The notes beneath the pieces were generated by a model. That model was given only the letters and a program-made list of their open reading frames with translations, was not told where the DNA came from and did no database searches. Source: an uncultured Eubacteriales bacterium (GTDB taxonomy: Bacteria > Bacillota > Clostridia > Christensenellales > QALW01). From it: 7,863 nucleotides of DNA. The position numbers and the translations under genes are program-made. The stretch spans positions 1-7,863 of the forward strand of contig URYI01000092.1 in the NCBI GenBank assembly GCA_900552055.1. Direction: 5' to 3'. Shown piece after piece: positions 1-6,560 of this stretch (its first letter is position 1; each line of letters starts with the position of its first letter).

Positions 1-23
1 CCCCGCCCAGACCCCCTGCTTGC

Positions 24-64
24 GCAGAGGCCCTTTCGGGCATACTGCCCGAAAGGGACTCTGC
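24..64. other. Strong hairpin with three-base loop near left edge
   Basis: A 12-bp stem at 31-42 pairs with 46-57 around the triloop TAC. After one G/A mismatch (30/58) it continues for 6 bp (24-29 with 59-64). No T-run follows; the next bases are GC-rich (CCGCCGCCCCC), so it is not a canonical intrinsic terminator. It could close an upstream gene outside the window. It could also be one arm of a larger structured repeat cut by the window edge, because the C-rich tract on its right resembles the closing arm of the cloverleaf at 4914-5069. Confidence 0.75.
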
Positions 65-113
65 CGCCGCCCCCATTTTACACTCCCGGCCCGCACACAG
101 CCCCTCCTGAATA

Positions 114-126
114 AATTCCGAACATT
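114..126. promoter_or_regulatory. Candidate PurR box upstream of purL
   Basis: The 13 bases AATTCCGAACATT fit the published lactococcal PurBox consensus AWWWCCGAACWWT at every position. They sit about 70 bp upstream of the predicted purL transcription start. In Bacilli, PurR controls purine genes through CGAA-core boxes, usually as an inverted pair. The partner here is weak: around 149-161 there is GTTGTTTTT, which matches the inverted consensus poorly. The fit is seen in the sequence; regulation by a PurR-like protein is an inference, since the regulator itself is not in the window. Confidence 0.4.
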
Positions 127-180
127 TTCTAAATAAAAATATAAATTATACGTTGTTTTTAAGGAAAAACCGCAAGTATA

Positions 181-189
181 TGCTATAAT
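181..189 (+). promoter_or_regulatory. Extended -10 promoter element for purL
   Basis: TGCTATAAT is a perfect extended -10 (TG-N-TATAAT). No good -35 hexamer lies 16-18 bp upstream (160-166 is A/G-rich), as is common for extended -10 promoters. Transcription would start near 195-197, giving a leader of about 60 nt. That leader is too short for a purine riboswitch and shows none of its features. Confidence 0.65.
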
Positions 190-238
190 TATTTTAACGT
201 GGATATTTTTTACGCGGCAGAAACGCGAATTTTAAGCG

Positions 239-246
239 AAAGGCGG
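239..246 (+). promoter_or_regulatory. Ribosome binding site of purL
   Basis: AAAGGCGG lies 8 nt before the ATG at 255. It is an imperfect Shine-Dalgarno match but well spaced, and it supports this start. Confidence 0.6.
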
Positions 247-254
247 TACCTTTA

Positions 255-3200
255 ATGGACAACCGGGTAAAACGCATTTTTGTAGAAAAGAAGCCGGGCT
301 TCGATATAGAAGCTCAAGCCCTGGCCTCCGATTTGAGAGATAATCTGGGAATCACAAGCATCACAGGCGTGCGCCTGATAAACCGTTACGATATTGAAGG
401 ACTGGACGATGGCCAGCTGGACCTGGCCGTGCCCACCATCTTCAGCGAGCCCAACGTAGACAAAGTTTCCTTTGAAACCATGCCTGTTTCAGGACAGATT
501 TTAATAAGCGAATACCTGCCCGGCCAATACGACCAGCGGGCAGATTCGGCCGCCCAGTGCTGCCAGCTGCTGACCGGCCAGGAGGCGCCCCTGGTGCGCT
601 GCGCCCGCGTTTACGCTTTTGAGGGCCTGCTCTCTCCCGAAGAAATGGAGCGCATAGAAAAATATATAATCAACCCAGTAGAATCGCGCAAAGCTTCTCC
701 CCAAAAACCAGACACCCTTAAAATGACCCTTGAGCAGCCGGGCGCCGTAGAAATCCTGACTGATTTTATAAACTATACCGATGAACAGATAAAAGAATAC
801 CATAAGCAGATGGGCTTTGCCATGTCTCATGAGGATTTAGCATTTGTCCGGGACTTTTTCCGTCAGGAAGGGCGGGCGCCCAGCCAAACCGAATTAAAGG
901 TAATAGATACATATTGGTCTGACCACTGCCGGCACACCACCTTTTTGACCCGCCTGGATTCAGTTGAAATTGAAGAAGGCAGCTTTACCGCCCCCATAAA
1001 GGACGCGCTGGCCCTCTATATGGATATACGGAAAGACCTTAAAAAGGAGGATAGGCCCGTTACCCTTATGGACATGGCTACCCTTGCCGCTAAGGAGCTG
1101 CGCAAGCAGGGCTTTTTAAATGATTTAGACGTTTCAGACGAAAACAACGCCTGCTCTATAGTGGTAAACGCCGTCATTGACGGCAGGGAAGAAAAATGGC
1201 TGATAATGTTCAAGAACGAGACGCACAACCACCCCACCGAGATAGAGCCTTTCGGCGGCGCGGCCACCTGTCTGGGCGGGGCAATACGCGATCCCCTTTC
1301 GGGGCGCAGCTACGTTTACCAGGCTATGCGCATAACGGGCGCGGCCGACCCCCGCGTACCTGTCAAGGACACTATGCCCAACAAACTGCCCCAGCGCAAG
1401 ATAACCACGGGCGCCGCGGCGGGCTATTCCTCCTACGGCAACCAGATTGGGCTGGCCACGGGGCTGGTGCATGAAATATACCATCCGGGCTATGCCGCAA
1501 AGCGCCTGGAAATAGGCGCGGTGGTAGGTGCGGCTCCCTTTGAAAACGTCCGGCGCGCCCAGCCTGAGCCGGGAGACGTCATCCTGCTTTTAGGAGGCGC
1601 GACAGGCCGGGACGGCTGCGGGGGCGCGACAGGCTCCTCTAAAGCGCATACTCTTGAATCCCTCTCCACCTGCGGCGCGGAGGTGCAAAAGGGCAATCCT
1701 CCCACTGAACGCAAGCTTCAGCGCCTTTTCCGCAACACGGAATGCGCGCGCCTGATTAAAAAATGCAACGATTTCGGCGCGGGCGGCGTATGCGTTGCCA
1801 TTGGAGAGCTGGCTGACGGCCTGGACATCAATTTAGACGCCGTACCCAAGAAATACGAAGGCTTAAGCGGCACTGAGCTGGCTATAAGCGAATCTCAGGA
1901 GCGCATGGCGGTAGTGCTGGATAAAGCCGACTGCGCGCGCTTTATTGAGCTGGCCGCGGCTGAAAACCTGGACGCCGTACCCGTAGCCGCGGTAACGGAT
2001 ACGGGCAGGATGCGCATGTTCTGGCGGGGGGATACAATAGTAGATATCCCGCGCGCCTTTTTAGACACCAACGGCGTAACCCAGCACGCGGACGCCCTTA
2101 TAAAGGCGCCCAAGGGCCTTAAAGAATACTTTGAGCCTGAAAAGCCCTGCTTCGGCGGACTGCTTGAGAGCATAACCGACCTCAATTCCTTTATACAGAA
2201 GGGACTGTCCGAGCGCTTTGATTCCACCATAGGCGCAGGCAGCGTATTAATGCCCTTCGGCGGCAAATACCAGCTCACCCCCGTGCCCTATATGGCGGCC
2301 AAGCTGCCAGTAATGGGGGAAACCGACCTTTGCACAGTTATGTCCTGGGGCTTTGACCCCATTCTTTCCAGCCTCTCGCCCTTCCACGGCGCGTATTACG
2401 CGGTTGTGGAATCCCTCGCGCGGCTGGCCTGCTCAGGCGCGGATATTTCGGGCGCGCGCCTGACCCAGCAGGAATATTTTGAACGCCTGCGCTCTGAGCC
2501 TGAACGCTGGGGCAAGCCCGCGGCGGCTCTGCTGGGCTCCATAAAAGCGCAGATGGACTTTAAAGCGCCCTCTATAGGGGGCAAGGATTCCATGTCCGGT
2601 TCCTTTATGGATTTGGACGTGCCCTCCACCCTTGTCAATTTCGCCATAGTCACAGCCGGCGCTTCGGATATAATTTCCCCCGAATTTAAGGAGGAGGGCA
2701 GCTATATATGCCTTATGCGCCCCGACAGGGATGAAAACTGCATGCCTGACGCGCAGGAGCTTAAAGCGCGCTATATAGCCCTGGCTGCTTTAATCCGCTC
2801 AAAGGAAATTTCCGCGGCTATGCCGGTTTCCCGCGGCGGCGCGGCGGCGGCGGTTATAAAGATGTGCCTGGGCAACGGCATAGGAGCGGACCTTTTAAAT
2901 CTCTCCCCCCAGGAATTTTTTGCTGACAATCCGGGCTCCGTGGTATTTGAGGCGCGCTCGGCCGAAACTGCTCAAAAACTGGACGGAGTGATAATAGGCC
3001 GGACGGGCGGCGGCGCCATAAGCCTGAACGGAGAACAGATAACCCTCAGCGAGGCGGCTCAGGCCGGACTGTCAGTGCTGGAGAATATTTTCCCTGTATA
3101 CGCCTCCGGCACCGAGGCCAGCGCGGTTTCCCAACCCAAACGGGAATATCCCGCCTGCGCGCCGGGGCACAAAACCGCGCGGCCCAGGGTAGTCATCCCG

Positions 3201-3977
3201 GTTTTCCCCGGCACCAACTGCGAATATGACAGCGCGCGCGCCTTTTCCCAGGCGGGCGGCCTGCCTGAAATCCTGGTTATACGCAACCGCACTCCCGAGG
3301 ATATAGCCCAATCTATAGCCCAGCTTAAAAAGCTCATTGATTCGGCCAACATACTCTTCCTGCCCGGCGGATTTTCGGGCGGGGACGAGCCCGACGGCTC
3401 GGGCAAATTCATAGCCACCGTACTGCGCAACCAGAAAATCATGGACGCCGTGCATGAGCTGCTCTATAACCGGGACGGGCTGTGCCTGGGCATATGCAAC
3501 GGCTTCCAGGCGCTGATAAAAACCGGCCTGCTTCCCAATGGAAAAATCGCCCCCTTAGAAGAAAATTCCCCCACCCTGACCTTTAACACTCTGGGCAGGC
3601 ATATTTCCACTGTCGCGCATATAAGGGTAGCGGGCAATAATTCCCCCTGGCTGTCTCTCTGCCGTCCGGGCGAAATATACGCCGTGCCCGTTTCACACGG
3701 CGAGGGACGCTTCTGGGCGGACCAAAGCCAGCTTAAGGCCCTTATTGACAACGGCCAGATAGCCACCCAGTACTGCTCCCCCGACGGAATTGTTTCGGGT
3801 TCGGGAGAAAGCAACCTTAACGGTTCGGTCATGGCCATAGAGGGCATAATTTCACCTGACGGCCGGGTTATGGGCAAAATGGGGCATACTGAGCGGGCAG
3901 GGCGCAATATAATGAAGAATGTACCCGGCTGCTACGATATGAAGCTGTTTGAAGCGGGCTGCAATTATTTTAAGTAG
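255..3977 (+). CDS. purL: Phosphoribosylformylglycinamidine (FGAM) synthase, single-chain
   Basis: Step four of de novo purine synthesis in the cytoplasm: FGAR, glutamine and ATP give FGAM, glutamate, ADP and phosphate. At 1240 residues it is the large one-polypeptide form (E. coli about 1295), so no separate purS or purQ is needed. In order: a PurS-like N-terminus (about 1-170), a linker with DHCRHTTF (223-230), a first AIR-synthase-like half with NETHNHPTEIEPFGG (321-335) and YGNQIGLATG (394-403), a second half with GGKDSM (775-780), and a C-terminal class I glutamine amidotransferase (about 977-1240). The amidotransferase shows PGTNCEYD (985-992), LPGGFSGGDEPDGSG (1036-1050), nucleophile Cys1081 in LGICNGF, and His1211 and Glu1213 in GHTER. 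All expected catalytic residues are present, so it should be active. The ATG at 255 follows a spaced ribosome binding site and gives the usual family N-terminus. The TAG stop coincides with the first base of an inverted-repeat element. Confidence 0.97.
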   Translation: MDNRVKRIFVEKKPGFDIEAQALASDLRDNLGITSITGVRLINRYDIEGLDDGQLDLAVPTIFSEPNVDKVSFETMPVSGQILISEYLPGQYDQRADSAAQCCQLLTGQEAPLVRCARVYAFEGLLSPEEMERIEKYIINPVESRKASPQKPDTLKMTLEQPGAVEILTDFINYTDEQIKEYHKQMGFAMSHEDLAFVRDFFRQEGRAPSQTELKVIDTYWSDHCRHTTFLTRLDSVEIEEGSFTAPIKDALALYMDIRKDLKKEDRPVTLMDMATLAAKELRKQGFLNDLDVSDENNACSIVVNAVIDGREEKWLIMFKNETHNHPTEIEPFGGAATCLGGAIRDPLSGRSYVYQAMRITGAADPRVPVKDTMPNKLPQRKITTGAAAGYSSYGNQIGLATGLVHEIYHPGYAAKRLEIGAVVGAAPFENVRRAQPEPGDVILLLGGATGRDGCGGATGSSKAHTLESLSTCGAEVQKGNPPTERKLQRLFRNTECARLIKKCNDFGAGGVCVAIGELADGLDINLDAVPKKYEGLSGTELAISESQERMAVVLDKADCARFIELAAAENLDAVPVAAVTDTGRMRMFWRGDTIVDIPRAFLDTNGVTQHADALIKAPKGLKEYFEPEKPCFGGLLESITDLNSFIQKGLSERFDSTIGAGSVLMPFGGKYQLTPVPYMAAKLPVMGETDLCTVMSWGFDPILSSLSPFHGAYYAVVESLARLACSGADISGARLTQQEYFERLRSEPERWGKPAAALLGSIKAQMDFKAPSIGGKDSMSGSFMDLDVPSTLVNFAIVTAGASDIISPEFKEEGSYICLMRPDRDENCMPDAQELKARYIALAALIRSKEISAAMPVSRGGAAAAVIKMCLGNGIGADLLNLSPQEFFADNPGSVVFEARSAETAQKLDGVIIGRTGGGAISLNGEQITLSEAAQAGLSVLENIFPVYASGTEASAVSQPKREYPACAPGHKTARPRVVIPVFPGTNCEYDSARAFSQAGGLPEILVIRNRTPEDIAQSIAQLKKLIDSANILFLPGGFSGGDEPDGSGKFIATVLRNQKIMDAVHELLYNRDGLCLGICNGFQALIKTGLLPNGKIAPLEENSPTLTFNTLGRHISTVAHIRVAGNNSPWLSLCRPGEIYAVPVSHGEGRFWADQSQLKALIDNGQIATQYCSPDGIVSGSGESNLNGSVMAIEGIISPDGRVMGKMGHTERAGRNIMKNVPGCYDMKLFEAGCNYFK

Positions 3978-4255
3978 ACAATATAATCAGAGTACAATGC
4001 GCCTAGAATGTGTAAATTGTTGGGTTCTGCTGCGTTGTCGTCCTTAAAATACGCCCGGTATTTCTGCGTCCTGCCGCCTTGCAAAACCGGAAAATTCCTT
4101 TTTCTCTGCGGTCGGAGATTTTTGCTTTCAATGCCCTTTAACGGCCGCGCGGCGCGTGGGCGAAGACATACCGGGCGTATTTTAAAGACCTCGCAACAAA
4201 GCGGACGCGGCGGGCTCTTAAGCAAAAACGCATTCTACTTTGATTGTATTGTCTA
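3975..4255. repeat. 281-bp inverted-repeat (MITE-like) element abutting purL
   Basis: Terminal inverted repeats 3975-4001 and 4229-4255 match at 24 of 27 positions and begin TAGACAAT. Inside them, TTAAAATACGCCCGGTAT (4044-4061) is perfectly inverted at 4168-4185, with weaker pairing continuing on both sides (for example 4063-4070 with 4159-4166). A transcript could fold into one long interrupted hairpin. The left end supplies the TAG stop codon of purL. There is no transposase and no clear target-site duplication, since the outer flanks do not match. Short open frames on both strands here are by-products of the palindrome and have no credible ribosome binding site. It may be a MITE-like non-autonomous element or a decayed structured repeat. 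Confidence 0.7.
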
Positions 4256-4284
4256 GCCAATGCAATGAAAATAAAACGCGCTAG

Positions 4285-4703
4285 GAGGAGGCTGTCTGAT
4301 TTAAAAACTGCTGTTCTTAAAATGCTGCGCGGGAATTAACTGCTTTGAAAGGGTTGCCGTTCTCAAAACACTGCGCCGGAGACTTCTTTTTCTGAAAACA
4401 TTGCCATTCTTAAAACGCCGCGCGGGAATTAACTGCTTTGAAAGGGTTGCCGTTCCTAAAACACTATACAAGGGGTGGTTTGCTTTAAAAAGATTGACGC
4501 TCCTGAGGCAATGCGCAAGGGGCTGACTGATTTAAATAACTGCTATTCTTAAAATGCTATGCAGAGGACTGCCTGATTTGAAAAAACTGCTGCCCCTGAA
4601 ACGCCACGCAAGAGACCAGCTGATTTGAAAAATGCTGCCGCTCCTGAGGCGCCGTCCAGGGGACTGGCTGATTTAAGAGCATTATCGTTCTCAAAATACG
4701 CAG
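4285..4703. repeat. Tandem array of nine degenerate 45-48-bp units
   Basis: Units as read by eye: 4285-4330, 4331-4376, 4377-4423, 4424-4470, 4471-4517, 4518-4563, 4564-4610, 4611-4658 and 4659-4703. A typical unit has a G-rich start (GGGGACTG), then CTGATTTGAAAAACTGCTG, then a TTCTTAAAA core and a GC-rich end (CGCTGCGCA). Unit lengths vary and are mostly not multiples of three, so the array is not a coding repeat. There are no constant repeats separated by unique spacers, so it is not CRISPR. Units 2 and 4 are almost identical, pointing to a later duplication of a 93-bp dimer. The sequence just before (4261-4282, ending AAAACGCGCT) may be a decayed extra unit. Function unknown. Confidence 0.85.
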
Positions 4704-4897
4704 TCATTACTGCGTCCTGCTGTATTCTGTATTGCGAAGAGAAAAAGCCGTCCTATATCCAGCCGGAAATTCCTGCCCCAAAAAACCTGTTTAACAGGCG
4801 TTGGACGGTCAGGCGAGGGTATAGAGCATGGGCCGGCCATTTCAGCAGATGCGTCCTTATAAGCAAAACCGCACTGCGTAAGATTATATATTTATAA
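4686..4897. repeat. Diverged second copy of the inverted-repeat element
   Basis: This stretch matches parts of 3975-4255 in the same order and orientation. Positions 4686-4720 match 4039-4074 at about 29 of 36 positions, including the shared CTGCGTCCTGC. Near 4762-4773, CCGGAAATTCCT parallels CCGGAAAATTCCT at 4087-4099. Near 4855-4875, CTTATAAGCAAAACCGCA parallels the right arm around 4216-4233. Its start overlaps the last unit of the tandem array, so array and element share sequence. Ends are approximate. An open frame through 4625-4897 has no ribosome binding site and starts inside the array, so I do not call it a gene. Confidence 0.45.
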
Positions 4898-4913
4898 GTA
4901 CAAACTCTTTTGA

Positions 4914-5069
4914 GGGCGGCGGAATTTCAGGCCGGGGGGCGGCGCGTGGATTTTGGCAGCGCTGCAGCGCTGCCAAAATTCAGCGTTTGCGCCCGCAGGG
5001 CGCAAACGCTGAGGCGGCCCGAAGGGCCGCCCCACGCGCCGCCCCCCGGCCTGAAATTCTCCGCCGCCC
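4914..5069. repeat. 156-nt perfect four-way-junction (cloverleaf) palindrome
   Basis: The outer stem pairs 4914-4949 with 5032-5069: 36 consecutive pairs broken only by a 2-nt bulge (5059-5060). Inside, three hairpins abut with no unpaired junction base. 4950-4979 is a perfect 30-bp palindrome. 4980-4994 pairs with 4998-5012 (15 bp, triloop GCA). 5013-5020 pairs with 5024-5031 (8 bp, triloop GAA). Every base except the loops and bulge is paired. Either strand could fold this way, as RNA or as extruded DNA. It ends about 65 bp upstream of the serC -35 and is followed by six A's, so on the minus strand it would be preceded by a T-run rather than followed by one. I do not recognise a named family. 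Possibilities are a mobile structured repeat, a non-coding RNA, or a transcription barrier between purL and serC. Confidence 0.9.
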
Positions 5070-5134
5070 CAAAAAAGGCATATAAAAACCAGCCTGAAAA
5101 TGCGCGTAAAATCTTAAAAGCTTCGCTATTCCGC

Positions 5135-5163
5135 TTGCATAAAACGCCGGGCAAGTGTATAAT
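5135..5163 (+). promoter_or_regulatory. Sigma-A-type promoter of serC
   Basis: TTGCAT (5135-5140) and a perfect TATAAT (5158-5163) are separated by the ideal 17 bp. The predicted start is near 5170, giving a leader of about 43 nt with no room for a T-box or riboswitch. This makes serC independent of purL transcription. Confidence 0.8.
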
Positions 5164-5197
5164 GTTTATGTTACAATTTTAACAATTTATTAATATT

Positions 5198-5203
5198 GGA
5201 GGA
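5198..5203 (+). promoter_or_regulatory. Ribosome binding site that fixes the serC start
   Basis: GGAGGA lies 9 nt before the ATG at 5213. The in-frame ATG at 5204 directly touches the site with no spacer and cannot be the efficient start. The protein from 5213 begins [11 protein letters not shown], as expected for SerC. Confidence 0.85.
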
Positions 5204-5212
5204 ATGCAGACC

Positions 5213-6289
5213 ATGAGAGTATATAATTTCAGCGCAGGCCCTTCCATGCTGCCTGAAGAAGTGCTCAAGCAAGCTGCCGGTGAAATGCTGGACTATAACG
5301 GCACAGGCATGAGCGTTATGGAGATGAGTCACAGGGCCAAATGTTACGATGAGATAATAAAGGAAGCGCAGGCTCTTCTGCGCGAACTGATGGAAGTGCC
5401 CGACAACTATAAGATACTGTTTGTCCAGGGCGGCGCAAGCACTCAGTTTGCCGCAGTGCCCCTCAATCTTCATGTAAACGGCAAGGCTGATTACATACTC
5501 ACGGGCAATTTTGCCAAGCAGGCCTATAAAGAGGGCGCGCGGCTGACCCAGGCCAACGCCATTGCTTCCAGCGAAGAGGATAACTACACCTACATTCCCA
5601 ATGTAACTCCCGATATGATAGATAAAGACGCGGATTATGTACATATCACCACCAACAACACCATTTTCGGAACCAAATACACCTCCCTGCCCGATACGGC
5701 CGGAGTGCCCTTAGTGGCCGATATGTCCTCCAACATACTCTCTGAGCGCATGGATATAAGCAAATTTGCCGTTATATATGCCGGGGCCCAGAAGAATATC
5801 GGGCCTGCCGGGCTGACTGTGGTTATAGTCAGAGACGACATGCTGGAGCGCTTTAAGGAGGATTGTCCCACCATGCTCAAATGGAAGACCCAGGCGGACA
5901 AGGACAGCCTTTACAACACTCCTCCTACCTATTCGATATACATGGCCATGCTGGTATTCCGCTGGCTGAAAAAGCTGGGCGGCATAAGCGAAATGGAGAA
6001 AATCAACCGCTATAAAGCCGGTCTGCTCTATGATTACCTTGATTCCTCTGATTTTTATCATACTTCAGTACAAAAGGAATACCGTTCCATAATGAACGTG
6101 CCTTTTGTTACCCCCAGCAAGGAGCTGGACGAAGCCTTTGTTAAGGAAGCGGCTAAAAACGGGCTTCTCACCCTTAAGGGGCACCGTTTGGTAGGCGGCA
6201 TGCGCGCCTCCATATACAACGCCATGCCTGTAGATGGGGTTAAAAAGCTTGTAGAATTCATGAAGAAATTTGAAGCGGAAAATAAATAG
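5213..6289 (+). CDS. serC: Phosphoserine aminotransferase
   Basis: PLP enzyme of the class V aminotransferase family, cytoplasmic. It converts 3-phosphohydroxypyruvate and glutamate to O-phosphoserine and 2-oxoglutarate, the second step of serine synthesis. SerC can also serve vitamin B6 synthesis in organisms with the DXP-independent-of-PdxST route. The 358 residues match the usual length (about 360). Landmarks: [15 protein letters not shown] at the N-terminus, GGASTQF (73-79) contacting the PLP phosphate, Thr150 in TTNNTIFG, Asp170 in VADMSS binding the pyridine nitrogen, and Lys194 in [11 protein letters not shown] forming the Schiff base. The Asp-to-Lys spacing of 24 equals that of E. coli SerC (174 to 198). 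Phe100 in TGNFAKQA seems to take the place of the PLP-stacking Trp102 of E. coli. A start at 5204 would add three residues but lacks ribosome-site spacing. It is followed in the same direction by serA. Confidence 0.97.
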   Translation: MRVYNFSAGPSMLPEEVLKQAAGEMLDYNGTGMSVMEMSHRAKCYDEIIKEAQALLRELMEVPDNYKILFVQGGASTQFAAVPLNLHVNGKADYILTGNFAKQAYKEGARLTQANAIASSEEDNYTYIPNVTPDMIDKDADYVHITTNNTIFGTKYTSLPDTAGVPLVADMSSNILSERMDISKFAVIYAGAQKNIGPAGLTVVIVRDDMLERFKEDCPTMLKWKTQADKDSLYNTPPTYSIYMAMLVFRWLKKLGGISEMEKINRYKAGLLYDYLDSSDFYHTSVQKEYRSIMNVPFVTPSKELDEAFVKEAAKNGLLTLKGHRLVGGMRASIYNAMPVDGVKKLVEFMKKFEAENK

Positions 6290-6302
6290 CCTTTACAGCT
6301 GT

Positions 6303-6341
6303 CCGTGCGCTCCTGCACGCAAACAGGCCGGGAGCGCACGG
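6303..6341. other. Hairpin downstream of serC
   Basis: CCGTGCGCTCC (6303-6313) is perfectly inverted at 6331-6341: an 11-bp GC-rich stem with a 17-nt loop, starting 13 nt after the serC stop. No T-run follows directly. It may stabilise the serC mRNA end or slow read-through into serA. Confidence 0.7.
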
Positions 6342-6390
6342 CGCAGCCGCGCTTTGGCTTTTAGCCATAAGGGCGCCGGTATTTTATAAT
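6339..6390 (+). terminator. Weak possible terminator between serC and serA
   Basis: CGGCGC (6339-6344) pairs with GCGCCG (6373-6378), enclosing a small 5-bp hairpin (6355-6359 with 6363-6367, triloop TTT), and is followed by the T/A-rich GTATTTTATAATT. It shares three bases with the preceding 11-bp stem, so the two are alternatives. The outer stem is only 6 bp with a large interior, so termination would be partial at best. A TATAAT at 6385-6390 has no convincing -35 partner. In the rest of the spacer (6391-6540) I see only an AT-rich tract and a small stem (6487-6492 with 6497-6502); no T-box motif and no clear serA promoter. Confidence 0.3.
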
Positions 6391-6542
6391 TGCTTTAAAA
6401 GCGCCGCAAACTTATTTACTATTTCAGATATCCATTTATTTGTATTTTATTTAAGCCCGACGGACCCGTTTAATCTTAAGCACGCGAAACGCCAATGCGT
6501 TTGAATCTGTCAGAGATTGGACGCCCCAGGGTTTAATATTTT

Positions 6543-6553
6543 AGAAAGGTGAT
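6543..6553 (+). promoter_or_regulatory. Ribosome binding site that fixes the serA start
   Basis: AGAAAGGTGAT is a near-complete match to the anti-Shine-Dalgarno complement (AGGAGGTGAT), and the ATG at 6561 lies 9 nt after its GGTG. The in-frame GTG at 6549 is part of the site itself, so it is not the start. Confidence 0.8.
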
Positions 6554-6560
6554 AAAAAGA

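Noticed and set aside
195..254. Purine riboswitch in the purL leader
   Set aside because: The predicted leader is about 60 nt and lacks the three-helix fold and conserved loops of the purine aptamer.
1134..1484. Overlapping antisense open frames within purL
   Set aside because: They are shadows of a strongly coding gene with GC-biased third positions; no start signals or family resemblance.
4008..4256. Open frame of 82 codons on the plus strand, and an 86-codon one on the minus strand (3965-4225)
   Set aside because: Both lie within the inverted-repeat element, lack a proper ribosome binding site and have low-complexity basic translations; open frames on both strands are expected from a palindrome.
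4285..4703. CRISPR array
   Set aside because: All parts of each unit drift together, with no constant repeat plus unique spacer pattern and no cas genes.
4625..4897. Open frame of 90 codons after the tandem array
   Set aside because: It starts inside a repeat unit with no ribosome binding site and runs through the decayed element copy; the translation shows no recognisable domain.
4914..5069. tRNA or tmRNA-like cloverleaf
   Set aside because: The stems are far longer than tRNA arms, no TTCGANTC-like T-loop or CCA end is present, and the junction has no linker bases.
4910..5182. Open frames on both strands across the cloverleaf
   Set aside because: They are by-products of GC-rich self-complementary sequence; the translations are Ala/Arg/Pro-rich mirror images of each other.
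6290..6560. Serine T-box leader before serA
   Set aside because: No T-box sequence (AGGGTGGNACCGCG-like) and no antiterminator-terminator pair could be seen.
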